Source: Candidatus Melainabacteria bacterium (GTDB lineage Bacteria; Cyanobacteriota; Vampirovibrionia; Obscuribacterales; Obscuribacteraceae). From it: a stretch of 64,000 nucleotides of DNA. The position numbers and the translations under genes were made by a program. Each line of letters begins with the position of its first letter. Within the stretch, counting starts at the first letter, position 1. Below are positions 7,824 to 16,484 of this stretch, one piece after another. The stretch lies in NCBI GenBank assembly GCA_016699165.1, contig CP064963.1, positions 1,426,001 through 1,490,000 on the forward strand, read 5' to 3'. The notes beneath the pieces were generated by a model. The model searched no databases. It was not told the origin of the DNA and saw nothing but the letters and a program-made list of their open reading frames with translations.

Positions 7824-10676
7824 ATGCTGACTAAAGATCGCAAAATTCAACGCAGTCGTTTTGAGAATAGCTTCGCAGAAGTCTCAAATCGAATTGGTAT
7901 TGGCGTCTTTGACGAGCGCGCAAAAATACCTATAACAAAACCCGGGCTGGGCTTTTTAATTTTCGGCGTAATTATTCCTGCCATCGCCTTAATTTTCGAA
8001 GTAAATACTCACACCATGGCTGGAGTTTTATTCGATCCATTTCCCAGCGTCTGGCATGTTTTACTTTTTTCGTTCATTCCAATTAGCAACTTAATTGTGT
8101 ATCTGGCGGTGAGAATAAATCTCGTCAGTATGTACGCCATAACGTCCTTGATGAGCGGTTTTGCCATGGGCATCGCTATTTTGTACAGTTTGATGTTTGC
8201 CACCAAATTGCCCGCAATCGCAAACACCTTCATCAATAATTCCGAACTTGCATTTCTAGTAATGTTTCATCCATTACTTTATGCGCCACTACTTTCGGTA
8301 GCACCCCTCTTTAATGCTGGACATGTAATTACTCTTTTAGGAGCGAGACAGAGAGCTTTTTTTGATGGTGCCCAGTTAAAGCATTTTGGTCATATCGTAA
8401 TTCTTATAATGGTACTAAGTATAGAAGCACCATCTACTCTCACTCGAATTTACTTATCCAAAGCACTTGAACCTGATTTTTCATCGAAGCAAATGACTCA
8501 ACGCTATAACCAGGACGCAGTCAACTGGCTCAGATCCTGGGGAAGCAGAGAAGTAATGCTGCGCGCATGTTATGAGCGCTCAGGTAGAGCCACTGATATT
8601 TTGGGCTCGCTTTACGAAGATCAACATCCCATATCAGTCGACGAAGCACGCAATGTTTTTTATCTTGTCACAGGTGAATCATTTAACGAAGCGGCCATTC
8701 CTGCATCATTTAGATCTACTCTAAAACACAACGGCGCCATGCAGGATGTTAATGGACTTAACGGCAATGCAAGTGATGAGTTTGATATTGACACAGATAT
8801 TGCCGGAAGCAAAGTAAGCGGTTTCGCCCGAGGTTTGTCCACTTCTGATTCTTCTATAACTGGAAAAATAGATACAGCCAATTCAATTGCATCGTTTGAC
8901 TGGACCTGCACATTTGAAAATTCTACTTATGTGCCAAGAGAAGCCAGAGCTCAAATAAAATTACCGCCTGGTGCTTGTGTAAGCGGAGCCACCATTTGGC
9001 TTGACGGCAAGAAGAAAGTTGCCACCATAGAAGAGCGCTCGCAAGCCCGAAACACTTATGTAAGTTCGGTATACAATCACAAAAAAGATCCGTTGCTCGT
9101 CAGCATGGTTGGACCCTCCACTGTACTTGTCCAATGTTATCCAGTAGTGCGAGGACAAGTAACCAAAATTGATTTGCATATCATTGCCCCGCTTGAATCT
9201 ATTAACAACGGAAAAGCACAACTAGTTCTTCCTATTTTTTCAGAGCGTAATTTCGCTTTTAAAAACGATAATAAAATCAAGTTGGAAAGTGCCACTAAAT
9301 TCGATATCAAGAACAATTTAATCGAATTGGAAACAAGTGCTCAAAAAGATGCAATCTTCAAAAGCGTGGTCAATCCTCGACCAGAAACTTTATTTGTTGT
9401 TGTAGATGGCTCGGTCAAAATGCAGCCTTACATGGCTGAGGTAGTCGAAGGCTTGAAAGCTTTACCAATTGCCGATGTTCAGATAATCAAAGTACTCGAC
9501 GGTGAGACAAAGTATAAAAACAAAGCCGAAGCACTGTCGGATCTAAACAGTACTAAATGCGCCGGCGGTCAAGACACATCTCAATGCGTAGCAGACACCC
9601 TATATCAATGCCTGGTCAACCCTAACCCTGGACGTCCCTCAGCCGTCTTGTGGATTCACACAACTCAGCCAGTAAGCCAACCAAGAGCAGAATTATTCAT
9701 AAGTGATATTTTCAAACAGCTAAAAGATTCCAGCACCAAGAAATATATTTATGATTATCAAATAGTTCCAGGTTCCAATAAATTAGTTGAAGATATGGAC
9801 CTAGAACTCAGCGCCAGTGGAATGAGAGAAGTCGCATCAACCGGCCATCCCAAAGCAGATTTAGAGAATTTTTATTCCACATTGCAAACAGTAAATCAGT
9901 CTGCATATTACGAATTTACCCAAGACAAGAATGCAAGTCCGGACTTAAATATTCTCAAGGCATATCGTGCCACCATGGGCAATTTCTCTTTATACGGATA
10001 TCAAAATCCAACGCTTTATTTATGCCGTCAATATCACTTCGTAAGCCCCGTCACAAGCTTTGTTGTCTTGCCTGAAGAGAATCAGGTGAATTACGACGAA
10101 GAAGCAGTGTCAAGCGATATGGCACCAGGTGAATGTGTGATTGCTGAGAATCTAAGCTCTGTAGAACCAACAAGTGCACCACCAATGGAACCTGCAAGTG
10201 CACCAAAACAAATTGCGTACAAAGAACAGGCTGATTCAAATTTGAGAGACATGAAAAAAGGCGCTCCAGATGTGCGTATTAAAAACATGCGATTAAAAGC
10301 AGAAGCTGGTGCTGGCGGCGCCTCTGGATCTGGTGGCTACTTAATTGAAGGTCGCGCAAGGCAAAACAAAGACCGAATCATTGCAGAATCCAAAATGGAC
10401 ATGCCTGCTAGAAAGCAAGAAAGATCTTTCAATCCAATGAAAAGCGTTACAGACAAGCTTTCATCCCTAAGTCAATCGGCCAGTCAGACGACAAATCCCA
10501 GATCAGAATCAGTGACACCTGTTGATTCGCGTTATGGCCAATCAAACGAAGTGGGTCAAACAGCAACGAGAAAGCGCTCGCATGGATTTTTAGATCTCTC
10601 TACAATTATATTTCTGGTTCCTTTCCTAATCTTTTGCGGACTCATCCTTCTCTTCGCATCCAGACAGAGAAAATAA
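7824..10676 (+). CDS. Large membrane protein with VIT and degenerate vWA-like region, C-terminal anchor
   Basis: 950 residues. Residues ~40-215 hold about five membrane helices. A soluble stretch leads to a VIT (vault/inter-alpha-trypsin) domain at ~356-470, recognised by FENSTYVPREARAQIKL, LPPGACVSGATIWLDG and the ERSQARNTY region. Residues ~520-690 look like a von Willebrand A fold starting TLFVVVDGSVKM, where the metal-site DxSxS is only partly kept. A Ser/Ala/Pro-rich region follows, then a terminal hydrophobic helix (~925-944) ending ASRQRK. This order recalls MSEP-CTERM/XrtN-system VIT proteins, whose tails are processed by exosortase-like enzymes; no such enzyme is in the window. Its last 51 bases overlap the converging rhomboid gene. 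Confidence 0.75.
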   Translation: MLTKDRKIQRSRFENSFAEVSNRIGIGVFDERAKIPITKPGLGFLIFGVIIPAIALIFEVNTHTMAGVLFDPFPSVWHVLLFSFIPISNLIVYLAVRINLVSMYAITSLMSGFAMGIAILYSLMFATKLPAIANTFINNSELAFLVMFHPLLYAPLLSVAPLFNAGHVITLLGARQRAFFDGAQLKHFGHIVILIMVLSIEAPSTLTRIYLSKALEPDFSSKQMTQRYNQDAVNWLRSWGSREVMLRACYERSGRATDILGSLYEDQHPISVDEARNVFYLVTGESFNEAAIPASFRSTLKHNGAMQDVNGLNGNASDEFDIDTDIAGSKVSGFARGLSTSDSSITGKIDTANSIASFDWTCTFENSTYVPREARAQIKLPPGACVSGATIWLDGKKKVATIEERSQARNTYVSSVYNHKKDPLLVSMVGPSTVLVQCYPVVRGQVTKIDLHIIAPLESINNGKAQLVLPIFSERNFAFKNDNKIKLESATKFDIKNNLIELETSAQKDAIFKSVVNPRPETLFVVVDGSVKMQPYMAEVVEGLKALPIADVQIIKVLDGETKYKNKAEALSDLNSTKCAGGQDTSQCVADTLYQCLVNPNPGRPSAVLWIHTTQPVSQPRAELFISDIFKQLKDSSTKKYIYDYQIVPGSNKLVEDMDLELSASGMREVASTGHPKADLENFYSTLQTVNQSAYYEFTQDKNASPDLNILKAYRATMGNFSLYGYQNPTLYLCRQYHFVSPVTSFVVLPEENQVNYDEEAVSSDMAPGECVIAENLSSVEPTSAPPMEPASAPKQIAYKEQADSNLRDMKKGAPDVRIKNMRLKAEAGAGGASGSGGYLIEGRARQNKDRIIAESKMDMPARKQERSFNPMKSVTDKLSSLSQSASQTTNPRSESVTPVDSRYGQSNEVGQTATRKRSHGFLDLSTIIFLVPFLIFCGLILLFASRQRK

Positions 10677-12395
10677 CACCGGATCGCTCATACTCACTGC
10701 TTCCTCATCGATAAACTTATCGGTAATTTTTGATGGCACTGGTGAGACTAGAAGTCCAAAACATAGTCCAGCAAGAAACCCTCCAAGGTGTGCAAGGTCA
10801 GCAATGCTTGGCAAAATTTTTGGTGCCATATGTTGTGCCACTACAGGAATTATTTTGTCCAACAAAAGCTGACTAGCGGCAAGACTTATCAAAAGAGTCA
10901 TTTGCGCGTTCCAGATGGAGCGAGGTAATCTATCTTTTAATCTAAAAATGCCAGCTAGAACAGCACCAAATGCTGCCATGAGACACCCAGAGGCACCGAT
11001 GGCTAGTTCATCTGGTTTGATCAACGCCTGAGCTATGCCACCTAAAAATCCACCGAAAATATAAATAGCAAGAAATCTGGGCGTTCCAAAAATATTCACT
11101 GCTAGTCTTCCAAACCAATAGAGCATCAGCATATTCAAAAAATAGTGAGTGAGATTGGCATGCAAAAATGAATAAGTAAAAAATCGATAGTATTGCCCAG
11201 CTAAGGCAAGTTTTGGGATCAGTCCAAATGATTCAATCAAATAAGTTGTGAAACCAGCCAGCGTTTCGACAGAAGTATACGAAAACTGGCGCAATCCGGG
11301 AAACTCATATGCATCTGATACCAGAAAAACAAGTGTATTCAGTATGAACAAAACGAGCACAGCTACGGATTTACGATTAGGATTAACAACAGCCAAAACA
11401 AAATCGGTTTTGACAAAAATGTTCCAAACTTCGTTTACATGCTTGAGCTTGTCGGGATGAAAGCTTTGCAATTCACTTTCTCGATTTTTAGCTTTTTCAA
11501 TTTGTCTATCCACGCGTTGGCAGAATTCTTTGCTTGGATTGTCAGCTTTTGCATCTTCAAAAAATTTGATTGCAGTTGCAGTATCGCCCGCGGTGAGCAA
11601 AGATTGCCCTCTCCAGTAATTGGCAAGACTTTGTGGAAATGTGTTTTTATCTTTATCCAATACTTCTAAAAGTTTTTCTGTCTCTTTGCGCGCTCCTGCC
11701 AGTGCAAAGAAAGGCAATATGGACTGACCGACGTATGCAAGCGGAAATTGTGATTCTTCCAATTTAGCTTTCACTATACATTGATATGATTTTTCAAATT
11801 CACCAAGTTCGGCATAGGCTCTTGCTGTCGGCAATAGAATGGTTGGATTTTCCGTTTTAATTCCACGGGTTGTATTTTCCTCGTAAATCTGAACTATCTT
11901 TTCCCATTTGCGCATGAGTGCGTTGCCTATAAGTTGATAGTTACCAGGTAAATGTCTAATTTCTTTCGGCATCGAATCGACTTGCATTTGCCATTTATCG
12001 ATTAATTTGTTGGCATCATCTTCTTTTAATTCGATAAACAAAGCTAGTGCTTCTGCCATATCTTGCCAGAACTCACCACCTTTTCCCCAGTAAATATCGC
12101 GCGCCCTTTTGCTTAGTTTGTGCAGCTTTTCGGCGTTGAGAGCATTGATGCTGCCTTGCAGACCGACATAAAAAGACCGAGAGTTCAAATAAATTAGAAC
12201 AATCAAACTGTAGCCGACGAGCGCAAATAGCCAACTGGGACCTAATTTCAATCCGACAAGAGCAATTATCAAAATGGAAAGTGACTGCAATATCGGTGCC
12301 CAAGAGTAAGCGATGGGCACGCTCAATCTCAGAACTATTCCAAGTCCAGAAAAGAAAATCAGAAGATATAACCAGTAAGCGACCTGAAAATCCAT
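10626..12395 (-). CDS. Rhomboid-family intramembrane serine protease with N-terminal TPR-like region
   Basis: 589 residues. Three hydrophobic helices at ~5-75 are followed by a soluble helical region (~85-330) with TPR-like pairs. The rhomboid core begins near residue 340 (YRFFTYSFLHANLTHYFLN) and shows the catalytic serine in AIGASGCL (~467) and the catalytic histidine in DLAHLGGFLAG (~535). These enzymes cut membrane proteins within the bilayer; the soluble TPR part probably selects or docks substrates. The gene starts 2 bases after the nanE stop codon on the same strand, so they are probably co-transcribed. Its end overlaps the VIT gene by 51 bases. Rhomboid assignment is firm; substrate unknown. 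Confidence 0.9.
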   Translation of the reverse strand: MDFQVAYWLYLLIFFSGLGIVLRLSVPIAYSWAPILQSLSILIIALVGLKLGPSWLFALVGYSLIVLIYLNSRSFYVGLQGSINALNAEKLHKLSKRARDIYWGKGGEFWQDMAEALALFIELKEDDANKLIDKWQMQVDSMPKEIRHLPGNYQLIGNALMRKWEKIVQIYEENTTRGIKTENPTILLPTARAYAELGEFEKSYQCIVKAKLEESQFPLAYVGQSILPFFALAGARKETEKLLEVLDKDKNTFPQSLANYWRGQSLLTAGDTATAIKFFEDAKADNPSKEFCQRVDRQIEKAKNRESELQSFHPDKLKHVNEVWNIFVKTDFVLAVVNPNRKSVAVLVLFILNTLVFLVSDAYEFPGLRQFSYTSVETLAGFTTYLIESFGLIPKLALAGQYYRFFTYSFLHANLTHYFLNMLMLYWFGRLAVNIFGTPRFLAIYIFGGFLGGIAQALIKPDELAIGASGCLMAAFGAVLAGIFRLKDRLPRSIWNAQMTLLISLAASQLLLDKIIPVVAQHMAPKILPSIADLAHLGGFLAGLCFGLLVSPVPSKITDKFIDEEAVSMSDPVLFSLSGCEEKDESAKD

Positions 12396-12397
12396 AT

Positions 12398-13129
12398 TTA
12401 TTTAGTCGCGTTGACGAAGCGTTCTGTAATAAGATGCGGTCTTGTTATTGCAGACCCAACCACTACAGCATGGGCACCAAGTTTGATGGCACGTTCAACT
12501 TCAGCCGGATGCCAAACTCGACCTTCAAGTATGACTGGGACCTTCAACTCTTTTATACATTGTTCTAAAAATTCAAAACTAGGCTCTGCATCAGAGGGCA
12601 ATTGTGTCTGGCGCGTGTATCCATAAAGGGTAGTGGAGACAATATCGCAACCGGCTTCTTGAGCCTGACGGGCTTCTTCAATGGTGGCAGTGTCTGCCCA
12701 GACCAGAGCGCTTGTTTCTTTGTGAATTTTTTCTATTGTTTGCGCCAGACTCAAATTGTCTGGACGAGGACGAGCGGTGGCATCAAGCGCCACAATGTCG
12801 GCGCCAGCGCGGGCTACACTTATTGCCTCTACAAGAGTGGAAGTTATATAAACCTGGTCGAGCATTTGGTCTTTGGTCAGATCTTCGGTCTTGGTAATAC
12901 CAATAATCGGTACATTTGCCGGTGCATTTGAATATTTAGTAAGTTTTTTAACGTATGAAATATTTTCTAGCCCTTCAAGACGCAATGCCCGCGCCCCACC
13001 GGATAATGCCGATTGACACAAAGCGCCTATGATTTCTGGCTTGCACAAAGGCTCGCCTTTGCTTGCCTGACACGATACTATGAGACCGCCCTTTAAGACG
13101 GCTAAAACGCTGTTTTCGCCCGGGTTCAT
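12398..13129 (-). CDS. nanE: N-acylglucosamine-6-phosphate 2-epimerase (ManNAc-6-P to GlcNAc-6-P)
   Basis: 243 residues, the family's normal size, a TIM barrel throughout. Recognised by the NanE pattern: an N-terminal GGLIVSCQASKGEPL, then GARALRLEGLENI, PIIGITK, YITST, GADIVALDATARPRP, and near the end VILEGRVWHPAEVERAIKLG with GAHAVVVGSAITRP. The enzyme converts N-acetylmannosamine-6-phosphate to N-acetylglucosamine-6-phosphate. The product is the substrate of the deacetylase encoded at 58498-59607 in this window. No other sialic-acid catabolic gene is adjacent; it is instead joined to the rhomboid gene. The promoter region upstream has a 12-bp tandem repeat. Confidence 0.93.
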   Translation of the reverse strand: MNPGENSVLAVLKGGLIVSCQASKGEPLCKPEIIGALCQSALSGGARALRLEGLENISYVKKLTKYSNAPANVPIIGITKTEDLTKDQMLDQVYITSTLVEAISVARAGADIVALDATARPRPDNLSLAQTIEKIHKETSALVWADTATIEEARQAQEAGCDIVSTTLYGYTRQTQLPSDAEPSFEFLEQCIKELKVPVILEGRVWHPAEVERAIKLGAHAVVVGSAITRPHLITERFVNATK

Positions 13130-13146
13130 GATTTAAAAGTACATTA

Positions 13147-13185
13147 GTTGAACAGTGAGTTGAACAATGAGTGGCACTTATTATA
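13147..13185 (-). promoter_or_regulatory. nanE promoter region with 12-bp tandem operator-like repeat
   Basis: On the minus strand a TATAAT box lies at 13185-13180. Just downstream, between the expected start point and the gene, are two abutting 12-bp copies (plus-strand GTTGAACAGTGA and GTTGAACAATGA, 13147-13158 and 13159-13170) that differ at one base. Position downstream of the -10 suits a repressor site. Confidence 0.4.
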
Positions 13186-13274
13186 TTAGTTTCATATATA
13201 CAGCCTTAACTACTCCTTAAGCAGCTTGCTAAGCTCAATGGTAAACTTGCAAAGCAGTTGAGACAGAAAATTTT

Positions 13275-14444
13275 ATGGCTCTGAATCAAAAAACCTTTTT
13301 AAAAGCACTGGCGCTATCTTTCATCCTGCAGGCAACCCCTGTTCTGGATGCTGCGTCTGTGTATGCAGCCACTCCCAACAAGACTGACATAAAAGCCAAA
13401 GCCAAACAAATCGAAGAAAAACGCCACGAGCTGCACAAAAAATTGGCAGAGGCCAGGCGCAAAGAGAAAATTGCTTTCGTCAAACTCAATACCATTAAAC
13501 ATGCGTTGAAGAATACCGAGCACTCGCTCGAGCAGAAAAAAATCAAAGTGGAGCACACAGTTGCGGCCATAAGCCAAACTACCGAGCATTTAAATACGGC
13601 CAAAGTGACCGTCAATGGACATATGGCTGCAACGTCGCAGCGCTTGAAAGAAATTTATCAAGGTCACAGGATGAATTTCCTGGATATGATTTTTCAGGCT
13701 GACTCACTTCAATCTCTTATAGACAGACTTTATTACAACGAACGCGTGACTGAATTAGACCGCAATTTGACCGAAGTCTATCGTCAAAAAGCGCGCGCTT
13801 TAGAAGAAAACAAAAATAGATTAGGCAAACAAAAAAGCGACTTAGACAATCTTGTTGATCAAATTGGTAAAAAAGCGCTTGAGATGGCGCGATTGAAAGA
13901 TTCGCAAGAAGAAATCGCCGAGAAGCTTGCTAATCAACGTGCGTTTTTCGAACAGGCAGAAGCAGACCTTGCTCGTCAATCTAAATCTCTTGAAAAACAA
14001 ATTCTTGCGATGGAAAGTTCAAGCACATCAAGTAGTGGCGGTCCAGTAACAAAAGGCACAGGCACAATGGCCATGCCACTGCGCGCCAAGATTACATCGC
14101 CTTTTGGATGGCGTAAACATCCTATTTTCAGAAGCAGAAAATTTCACACTGGTGTTGATATTGCAGGACCCAGACGCTCACCCATTCGCTCAGCGGATAG
14201 CGGGCACGTTCTGTACACCGGTTGGTATGGTGGTTATGGCAAAGTGGTGATTGTGAGCCATGGTAATGGCATGTCCACACTTTATGCTCACCTTGCTCAA
14301 ATTGCTGTGGCTAAAGGAAGTAATGTCTCTAAGGGTGATACCATCGGCTACGAGGGTACCACCGGTTTCTCGACCGGTCCTCACTTGCACTTTGAAGTGC
14401 GTGAGCAAGGCATTCCCAAAAATCCACTGAATTACGTAAACTAG
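13275..14444 (+). CDS. Murein hydrolase activator/endopeptidase, coiled coil plus M23 (LytM) domain
   Basis: 389 residues. A signal peptide (~1-30) is followed by long coiled-coil helices (~33-250) as in EnvC-type proteins. After a Ser/Gly linker comes the M23 domain (~265-389): SPFGWRKHPIF, then HTGVDIAG (metal-binding H and D), then a run ending STLYAHL, and finally GPHLHFEVRE with the HxH motif. All zinc ligands of an active LytM peptidase appear present, unlike E. coli EnvC, so it may cut peptidoglycan crosslinks itself as well as activate amidases. Divergent from nanE. Likely acts in cell separation or wall remodelling. Confidence 0.92.
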   Translation: MALNQKTFLKALALSFILQATPVLDAASVYAATPNKTDIKAKAKQIEEKRHELHKKLAEARRKEKIAFVKLNTIKHALKNTEHSLEQKKIKVEHTVAAISQTTEHLNTAKVTVNGHMAATSQRLKEIYQGHRMNFLDMIFQADSLQSLIDRLYYNERVTELDRNLTEVYRQKARALEENKNRLGKQKSDLDNLVDQIGKKALEMARLKDSQEEIAEKLANQRAFFEQAEADLARQSKSLEKQILAMESSSTSSSGGPVTKGTGTMAMPLRAKITSPFGWRKHPIFRSRKFHTGVDIAGPRRSPIRSADSGHVLYTGWYGGYGKVVIVSHGNGMSTLYAHLAQIAVAKGSNVSKGDTIGYEGTTGFSTGPHLHFEVREQGIPKNPLNYVN

Positions 14445-14466
14445 AACTAAACTCTCGAACTATATG

Positions 14467-14494
14467 TGGTATCACTCAAATTGAATTGATACCA
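14467..14494. terminator. Hairpin between converging genes
   Basis: Perfect 8-bp inverted repeat TGGTATCA / TGATACCA with a 12-base loop, between the M23 gene and the small minus-strand gene. No clear T-run on either side, so termination is only suggested. Confidence 0.4.
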
Positions 14495-14503
14495 GGTTGC
14501 AGA

Positions 14504-14764
14504 CTAGGCGATTTTAGCTGCTTTGGTTTTCAATTCGCGCACCAGATCTTCTTGACCAAGCAAGTATCCGCGGCGAGCTTGATCATCCGCGTAAGCGATG
14601 ATAGCTTCAGTTAGAGTGTTGAGCATAGACATCGGGACAAACTCACTGACTTGATTGAGCAAACGCTCAGTGGTGACCCACTCAGGAGTGTTGAGAGGAA
14701 TGGCATCATCGAGCCGAGCGATAACAGTGTAGTTGGCTAACTTGTCGGCTTTTGCATTAATCAT
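14504..14764 (-). CDS. Small hypothetical protein, 86 aa
   Basis: 86 residues from ATG 14764, chosen over an in-frame GTG at 14812 because GAGGG sits eight bases before the ATG. The product is soluble and mostly helical (segments LLNQVSEFVPMSMLNTLTEA and EDLVRELKTKAAKI), with no known motif. A long leader with nested inverted repeats lies upstream (14839-14947). It stands alone between the M23 gene and the cca locus. Function unknown. Confidence 0.6.
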   Translation of the reverse strand: MINAKADKLANYTVIARLDDAIPLNTPEWVTTERLLNQVSEFVPMSMLNTLTEAIIAYADDQARRGYLLGQEDLVRELKTKAAKIA

Positions 14765-14838
14765 TTTCGTGCCCTCAGGACAAACAGAATATAAGAGTCG
14801 TTGGTTCCACAATCCAAACGACCGACACAGCTATTTCA

Positions 14839-14947
14839 CATCCTGTTCTAGCAGGATGGCGCATAAGCTATGCAATCTCTTGGAAACGGGGAGTGGTCTA
14901 TAGAAGTTCGGTTAGGAACTGTTTGAGTTTCCCCTCAATTCTTATGC
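14839..14947. other. Cluster of nested inverted repeats, possible structured RNA leader
   Basis: Three nested stems: GCATAAG (14861-14867) with CTTATGC (14941-14947), GGAAAC (14882-14887) with GTTTCC (14927-14932), and AGTTC (14905-14909) with GAACT (14916-14920). Beside them is a separate 7-bp hairpin, CATCCTG / CAGGATG (14839-14858). On the minus strand this is the leader of the 86-aa gene. No known RNA family is recognised. Confidence 0.35.
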
Positions 14948-15008
14948 CCGCAACTAAACATTTTAATCCTTAAATGTAGTTGTCATGGTGTTCTACACTA
15001 CATCTTGA

Positions 15009-16483
15009 CTATTGACTTTGCTTAAAAAAATGGTCCTTAGCGAAGCGCTCCGCTTCTTTTCTGGAATTTACGATTTTTAGCGTTTGTGCTTCGTCAAGAG
15101 CCTCTAAAAGCTCTCCAACCATTGGACCGGGTGCTATTTGCAAAAGTTCCATAACATCAGCACCAGTAAGGAAGCGCGGTGTTCTTGCCTGTTCTTCTAT
15201 ATAAACGAAATATCCATTCAATAGATCGTCGAAGCGAGTTTCAAGGCGAGCTCTAGCTTCATCCACTAAACCCTGTCCTCTGGTGGCACCAAGGTCGCCA
15301 TATGCAAGCAGAATCAACTCTGGCACATCCGTTCCAACCTGGCGATAAAAACGGTGCACTGCCTTTGAGTAGGCTCACCAGTGTGAAACAGAGCCCCTGG
15401 TCTCAAGTGCCACTTGATCAATCTATTTATAAAGCGACTGACCGACTTGGACCACTTCAACCTGGCTGCAGTGTCATCAGACATTTTGGCACCAAGCGAA
15501 TCGTGTGCATAAAATGTATGGCGACCTTCAGATGTGATTTCCCAAGTTGCGGGCTTGCCTATATCGTGCAATAGAGTGGCTAGTTTAGTTACCGCCAACC
15601 TGTTTAGTTTGTGACCTATGATTTGATTGCAAGATTCTTTTAACTGCAAAGATGCGCGCTCATAAAAGATTTCCATTTGTCGAACCGCTTCCAGACTGTG
15701 ATCCATTAAGCCCAAATGGTGATAGGCATTTGCTGTCACCACTCGAGTAGCTGCAAGTTCTGGAAAAACTGCATCCAATACTTTGTTATTGGCCATTGCT
15801 TGCAAATGCAAAAATGTATTTGACTGACTAAATAAAGCGAAAAGTTCAGCGCTTATGCGCTCTCCAGCCACGCCAGTTAGCAAATGGGCATTGTGAGCCA
15901 ACCAGTCTTGAGTTGTATTGTCTATTGAAAAAGAAAGTGCGGCGCTGAATCTGTAAGCGCGTAAAATTCTAAGCGGATCGTCTATTAGATTAGCCTGGCT
16001 CAATGCTCTAATCATGCCATTCTCGATATCGCGCAATGCTTGCACTTTGTCGATTAAATTTTCGGGATCTAGTGGATCCCAGGCTAGGGCATTAACTGAA
16101 AAGTCTCGACGCATGACATCAGATTCGATACCACCGCCAACGCAGGCAGCAAAATCCAAATTGACTTGATTTTGTGTTTCACTATTCAAGACTACTCTAG
16201 CAGTGTCGTTCTTCTCGTCGAGTAGAACAAAAACACCATTTAGTTTTTCACTAACAAGCCTTGCAAATTCAATCGCACCTTTTTCAGTTTCACTTATTAC
16301 TGCAAAATCGTAATCTAAATAGTGTGAATTAGAACTAGAACCAGAACCAAATGTGGTATCACGCTTTTTTAGAATCTGGTCTCGCAGATGTCCGCCCACT
16401 AGAAATATACGAATGGAAGCGCCTGCAGCGATGTCGTTCACTGCTTTGATATATTCGTCTTGCAGTAAAGCGGACCAACCCAA
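15009..16483 (-). pseudogene. cca: CCA tRNA nucleotidyltransferase with HD domain, single-base frameshift
   Basis: Two overlapping frames make one protein of ~491 residues once one base is restored. The N-terminal nucleotidyltransferase shows IFLVGGHLRDQI, the metal-binding DYDFAV, RRDFSVNALAWDP and DDPLRILRAYRFSAAL; an HD domain follows with LLHDIGKPATWE. Reading breaks at about 15362: TQR should continue AVHRFYRQVG, which is found in the next frame. A GG on the minus strand (15362-15363) that should be GGG explains the shift. The enzyme adds or repairs the 3' CCA of tRNA. The start is probably TTG at 16483, 1 base after the upstream gene. Because cca is normally essential, a sequencing error is the simplest reading; true loss would need a second copy. 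Confidence 0.85.
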
Positions 16484-16484
16484 A

